Shown: positions 62,493 through 64,000 of the stretch, one piece after another | Layout: each line of letters opens with the position of its first letter | How positions within the stretch are numbered: the stretch's first letter is position 1 | Assembly: GCA_964396595.1 (NCBI GenBank) | Contig: CAYNFR010000001.1 | Span: 1 to 64,000 of the forward strand | Length of the DNA: 64,000 nt | DNA from: CAYNFR01 sp964396595 | GTDB taxonomy: Bacteria; Bacteroidota; Bacteroidia; Chitinophagales; Saprospiraceae | Direction: 5' to 3' | Notes under the pieces: model-generated | The model's database searches: none | Seen by the model: only the letters and a program-made list of their open reading frames with translations | Told to the model about the DNA's origin: nothing | Program-made: the position numbers and the translations under genes

Positions 62493-62970
62493 ATTCTCTA
62501 ATTTTATCAATGAGCTGACTTGTACTCAATGAATCGTAGTATTTGCAAATGTGTATTCTTCCGGTAGATTTTTGGATAAGCTCCCTGTCGGGCAATGACT
62601 CATATTCATAATCCCCACCCTTACAATACACATCAGGAACTATTTGCTTAATCACCGATAATGGCGAAATGTCATTAAATATTATTACTGCATCCACCAT
62701 CTCCAGAGCACTTAACAAGAGAGCTCTATCAGACTCCTTCACAATCGGGCGATCTTTGCCTTTGAGTTTCCGCACAGCAAGATCGCTATTCACGCCCACG
62801 ATCAGTTTGTCTCCTTGATTCTTTGCCTCTTCAAGAGATCTTAAATGACCGCAATGCAGTAGATCGAAACATCCATTTGTAAATACAATGCGCTCTCCAT
62901 GCGACTTCCACAATAAGGTTTTTTCAACTAATGACCCCGTGAATTCAACTATTTTATTGTCACCAATCAC
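62461..62970 (-). CDS. rfaE2: Heptose-1-phosphate adenylyltransferase (RfaE2/HldE domain 2)
   Basis: 169 residues, a nucleotidyltransferase with VFTNGCFDLLHCGHLRSLEEA (HxGH motif) and VKESDRALLLSALEMVD. It makes ADP-D-glycero-beta-D-manno-heptose for LPS core. The start is GTG at 62970 overlapping the uvrB TGA stop by 3 bp (GTGA), and its 3' end overlaps nif3 by 32 bp, so the operon is translationally coupled. The separate kinase domain (RfaE1/HldE1) is not in the window. Confidence 0.93.
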   Translation of the reverse strand: MIGDNKIVEFTGSLVEKTLLWKSHGERIVFTNGCFDLLHCGHLRSLEEAKNQGDKLIVGVNSDLAVRKLKGKDRPIVKESDRALLLSALEMVDAVIIFNDISPLSVIKQIVPDVYCKGGDYEYESLPDRELIQKSTGRIHICKYYDSLSTSQLIDKIREYDFKGTNGSS

Positions 62971-64000
62971 ACTGCCGCTTTTAATTTTTTGCGTAGCGCA
63001 AATACCTCATCACGATATTGCGCAGCGGATATAAAATCCAACTCTTTCGCCGCTTTTTTCATTTTTTGTTCCGTATTTGCGATTAATTTATGTAGTTGAT
63101 CCTTAGACATATAGGCCACGATCGGATCTGCCGCAATACTCACTTCATCAGGCTCTACATAAGCCCTTGCTTTATTTCCTCGGATATCCAGAATGGATTT
63201 TTGATTTAATATTTGCTCTCTTGTTTTATGGATAGTAGTAGGTGTGATGCCATTCTCTTCATTGAATTGCATTTGCTTAGCACGACGGCGATTAGTCTCA
63301 TCTATTGTCTGCTGCATACTGTTCGTAACTTTATCAGCATAAAAAATGACCATGCCATTCGCATTACGCGCTGCTCTTCCGGCAGTCTGTGTCAAGGAGC
63401 GTGCATTCCTTAAAAATCCTTCTTTGTCAGCGTCTAATACAGCAACTAACGAAACCTCTGGTAAATCTAGCCCCTCCCGCAACAAATTGACACCTACTAA
63501 GACATCAAATTCTCCTAAACGGAGATCACGAATGATCTCGACACGGTCCATCGTATCAACATCGCTGTGTATATACCTTACCTTAATACCCAGATTGCCA
63601 ATATATTTAGTAAGTTCTTCTGCCATACGTTTAGTCAAAGTAGTGACCAATACCCTCTCATCGCGTTCTTTTCGGAGTTCTATTTCCTCAAGAAGGTCGT
63701 CAATCTGATTAAGACTCGGACGTACATCGATAGGGGGATCGAGAAGTCCTGTAGGGCGTACTATTTGCTCTACAACCAATCCTTCGGTTTGTTCAAGCTC
63801 ATAATCAGCGGGCGTGGCACTTACATATACAATCTGATTCGTGAGGCTCTCGAACTCTTCAAAACTTAAAGGACGATTATCAAGAGCTGAAGGAAGTCTA
63901 AATCCATAATTGACCAAATTGATCTTTCTCGCTCGATCTCCTCCCCACATACCCCTTACTTGAGGAATCGTCACATGACTCTCATCTATGATGATAAGAT
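62967..64000 (-). CDS. uvrB: Excinuclease ABC subunit B (UvrB), partial at the 5' end
   Basis: The C-terminal ~340 residues of UvrB; the gene enters from beyond the right edge. It has ITIPQVRGMWGGDRARK-type DEAD-box flank, helicase motifs V-VI (VGVNLLREGLDLPEV, QTAGRAARN), and a C-terminal UVR motif (LIANTEQKMKKAAKELDF) that contacts UvrC. It is the strand-opening subunit of nucleotide excision repair. It is the first gene of the rfaE2-nif3-zinc-ribbon operon and overlaps the next by 4 bp. Confidence 0.98.
   Translation of the reverse strand, partial: LIIIDESHVTIPQVRGMWGGDRARKINLVNYGFRLPSALDNRPLSFEEFESLTNQIVYVSATPADYELEQTEGLVVEQIVRPTGLLDPPIDVRPSLNQIDDLLEEIELRKERDERVLVTTLTKRMAEELTKYIGNLGIKVRYIHSDVDTMDRVEIIRDLRLGEFDVLVGVNLLREGLDLPEVSLVAVLDADKEGFLRNARSLTQTAGRAARNANGMVIFYADKVTNSMQQTIDETNRRRAKQMQFNEENGITPTTIHKTREQILNQKSILDIRGNKARAYVEPDEVSIAADPIVAYMSKDQLHKLIANTEQKMKKAAKELDFISAAQYRDEVFALRKKLKAAV

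Noticed and set aside
62461..62510. Frameshift joining rfaE2 and nif3
   Set aside because: Each gene is complete in its own frame with proper start and stop; the overlap is ordinary coupling.

Overview
The window looks like one scaffold of a member of the Bacteroidota, most likely a Saprospira- or Chitinophaga-like lineage. Evidence is two proteins with C-terminal type IX secretion (T9SS) sorting domains, a TonB-dependent receptor with a CarboxypepD_reg-like N-terminus, DUF3857 and DUF5916/CBM9 proteins, BshA (bacillithiol), a group II geranylgeranylglyceryl phosphate synthase, few Shine-Dalgarno sequences, and TAnnTTTG-type -7 promoter elements. A run of exactly 100 N (11276-11375) inside a 90-bp tandem repeat shows a draft assembly. 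I saw no rRNA, tRNA, CRISPR array, integrase or transposase gene.

Region 1 (1-4.7 kb) is accessory. An AAA ATPase and a subtilisin-like protease form an ietAS-type pair, known as a plasmid-stability and anti-phage system. The pair looks like an integron-style gene cassette. Directly 3' of the protease stop is a long imperfect hairpin resembling an attC site, cut by the window edge, whose outer 9-mer GCCCATAAC (gene strand) is the exact complement of a GTTATGGGC 9-mer upstream of the ATPase. At that upstream 9-mer a leucine-rich-repeat gene is cut off. Behind it lies a decayed zone with a TIGR02391-like fragment and one copy of a dispersed hairpin repeat.

Region 2 (4.7-13.5 kb): mnmE with a downstream small acidic protein ending in an SSB-like DDDLPF tip, a NUDIX hydrolase, a membrane protein, then a probable zinc-responsive locus. 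That locus is a lipoprotein plus ZnuD-like TonB receptor operon and a three-gene operon (His-rich lipoprotein, secreted Cys-motif protein, MerC-like protein). Each operon is preceded by the same palindrome TGCAACATTGTTGCA, which I read as a Fur/Zur-family operator. A periplasmic rhodanese follows.

Region 3 (13.5-32.6 kb) is mostly housekeeping: DUF3857 protein, pyrD, dnaX (without the usual zinc-module cysteines), a flippase, M42 peptidase and pterin dehydratase, a decayed extradiol dioxygenase beside a TPR-adenylate cyclase, DUF1080, PqiA-like, bshA, a MerR regulator lacking the B12 ligand His, two small heat-shock proteins and feoAB.

Region 4 (32.6-48.2 kb): a gene-poor stretch with a DUF6398-like remnant and the second copy of the dispersed repeat, a DUF5916 protein, a DUF6580 membrane protein, smpB, clpB, a very large protease/beta-propeller/beta-barrel protein, a PhyH dioxygenase-SDR pair, moaE/moaD, a glycosyltransferase and a sulfotransferase-like protein.

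Region 5 (48.2-64 kb): a T9SS-exported dockerin-like protein, NRDE protein, T9SS-exported M36 metalloprotease, alanine racemase, a serine hydrolase with an SRPBCC protein, GGGPS, a possible small RNA, and a tightly packed uvrB-rfaE2-nif3-zinc-ribbon operon running off the right edge.
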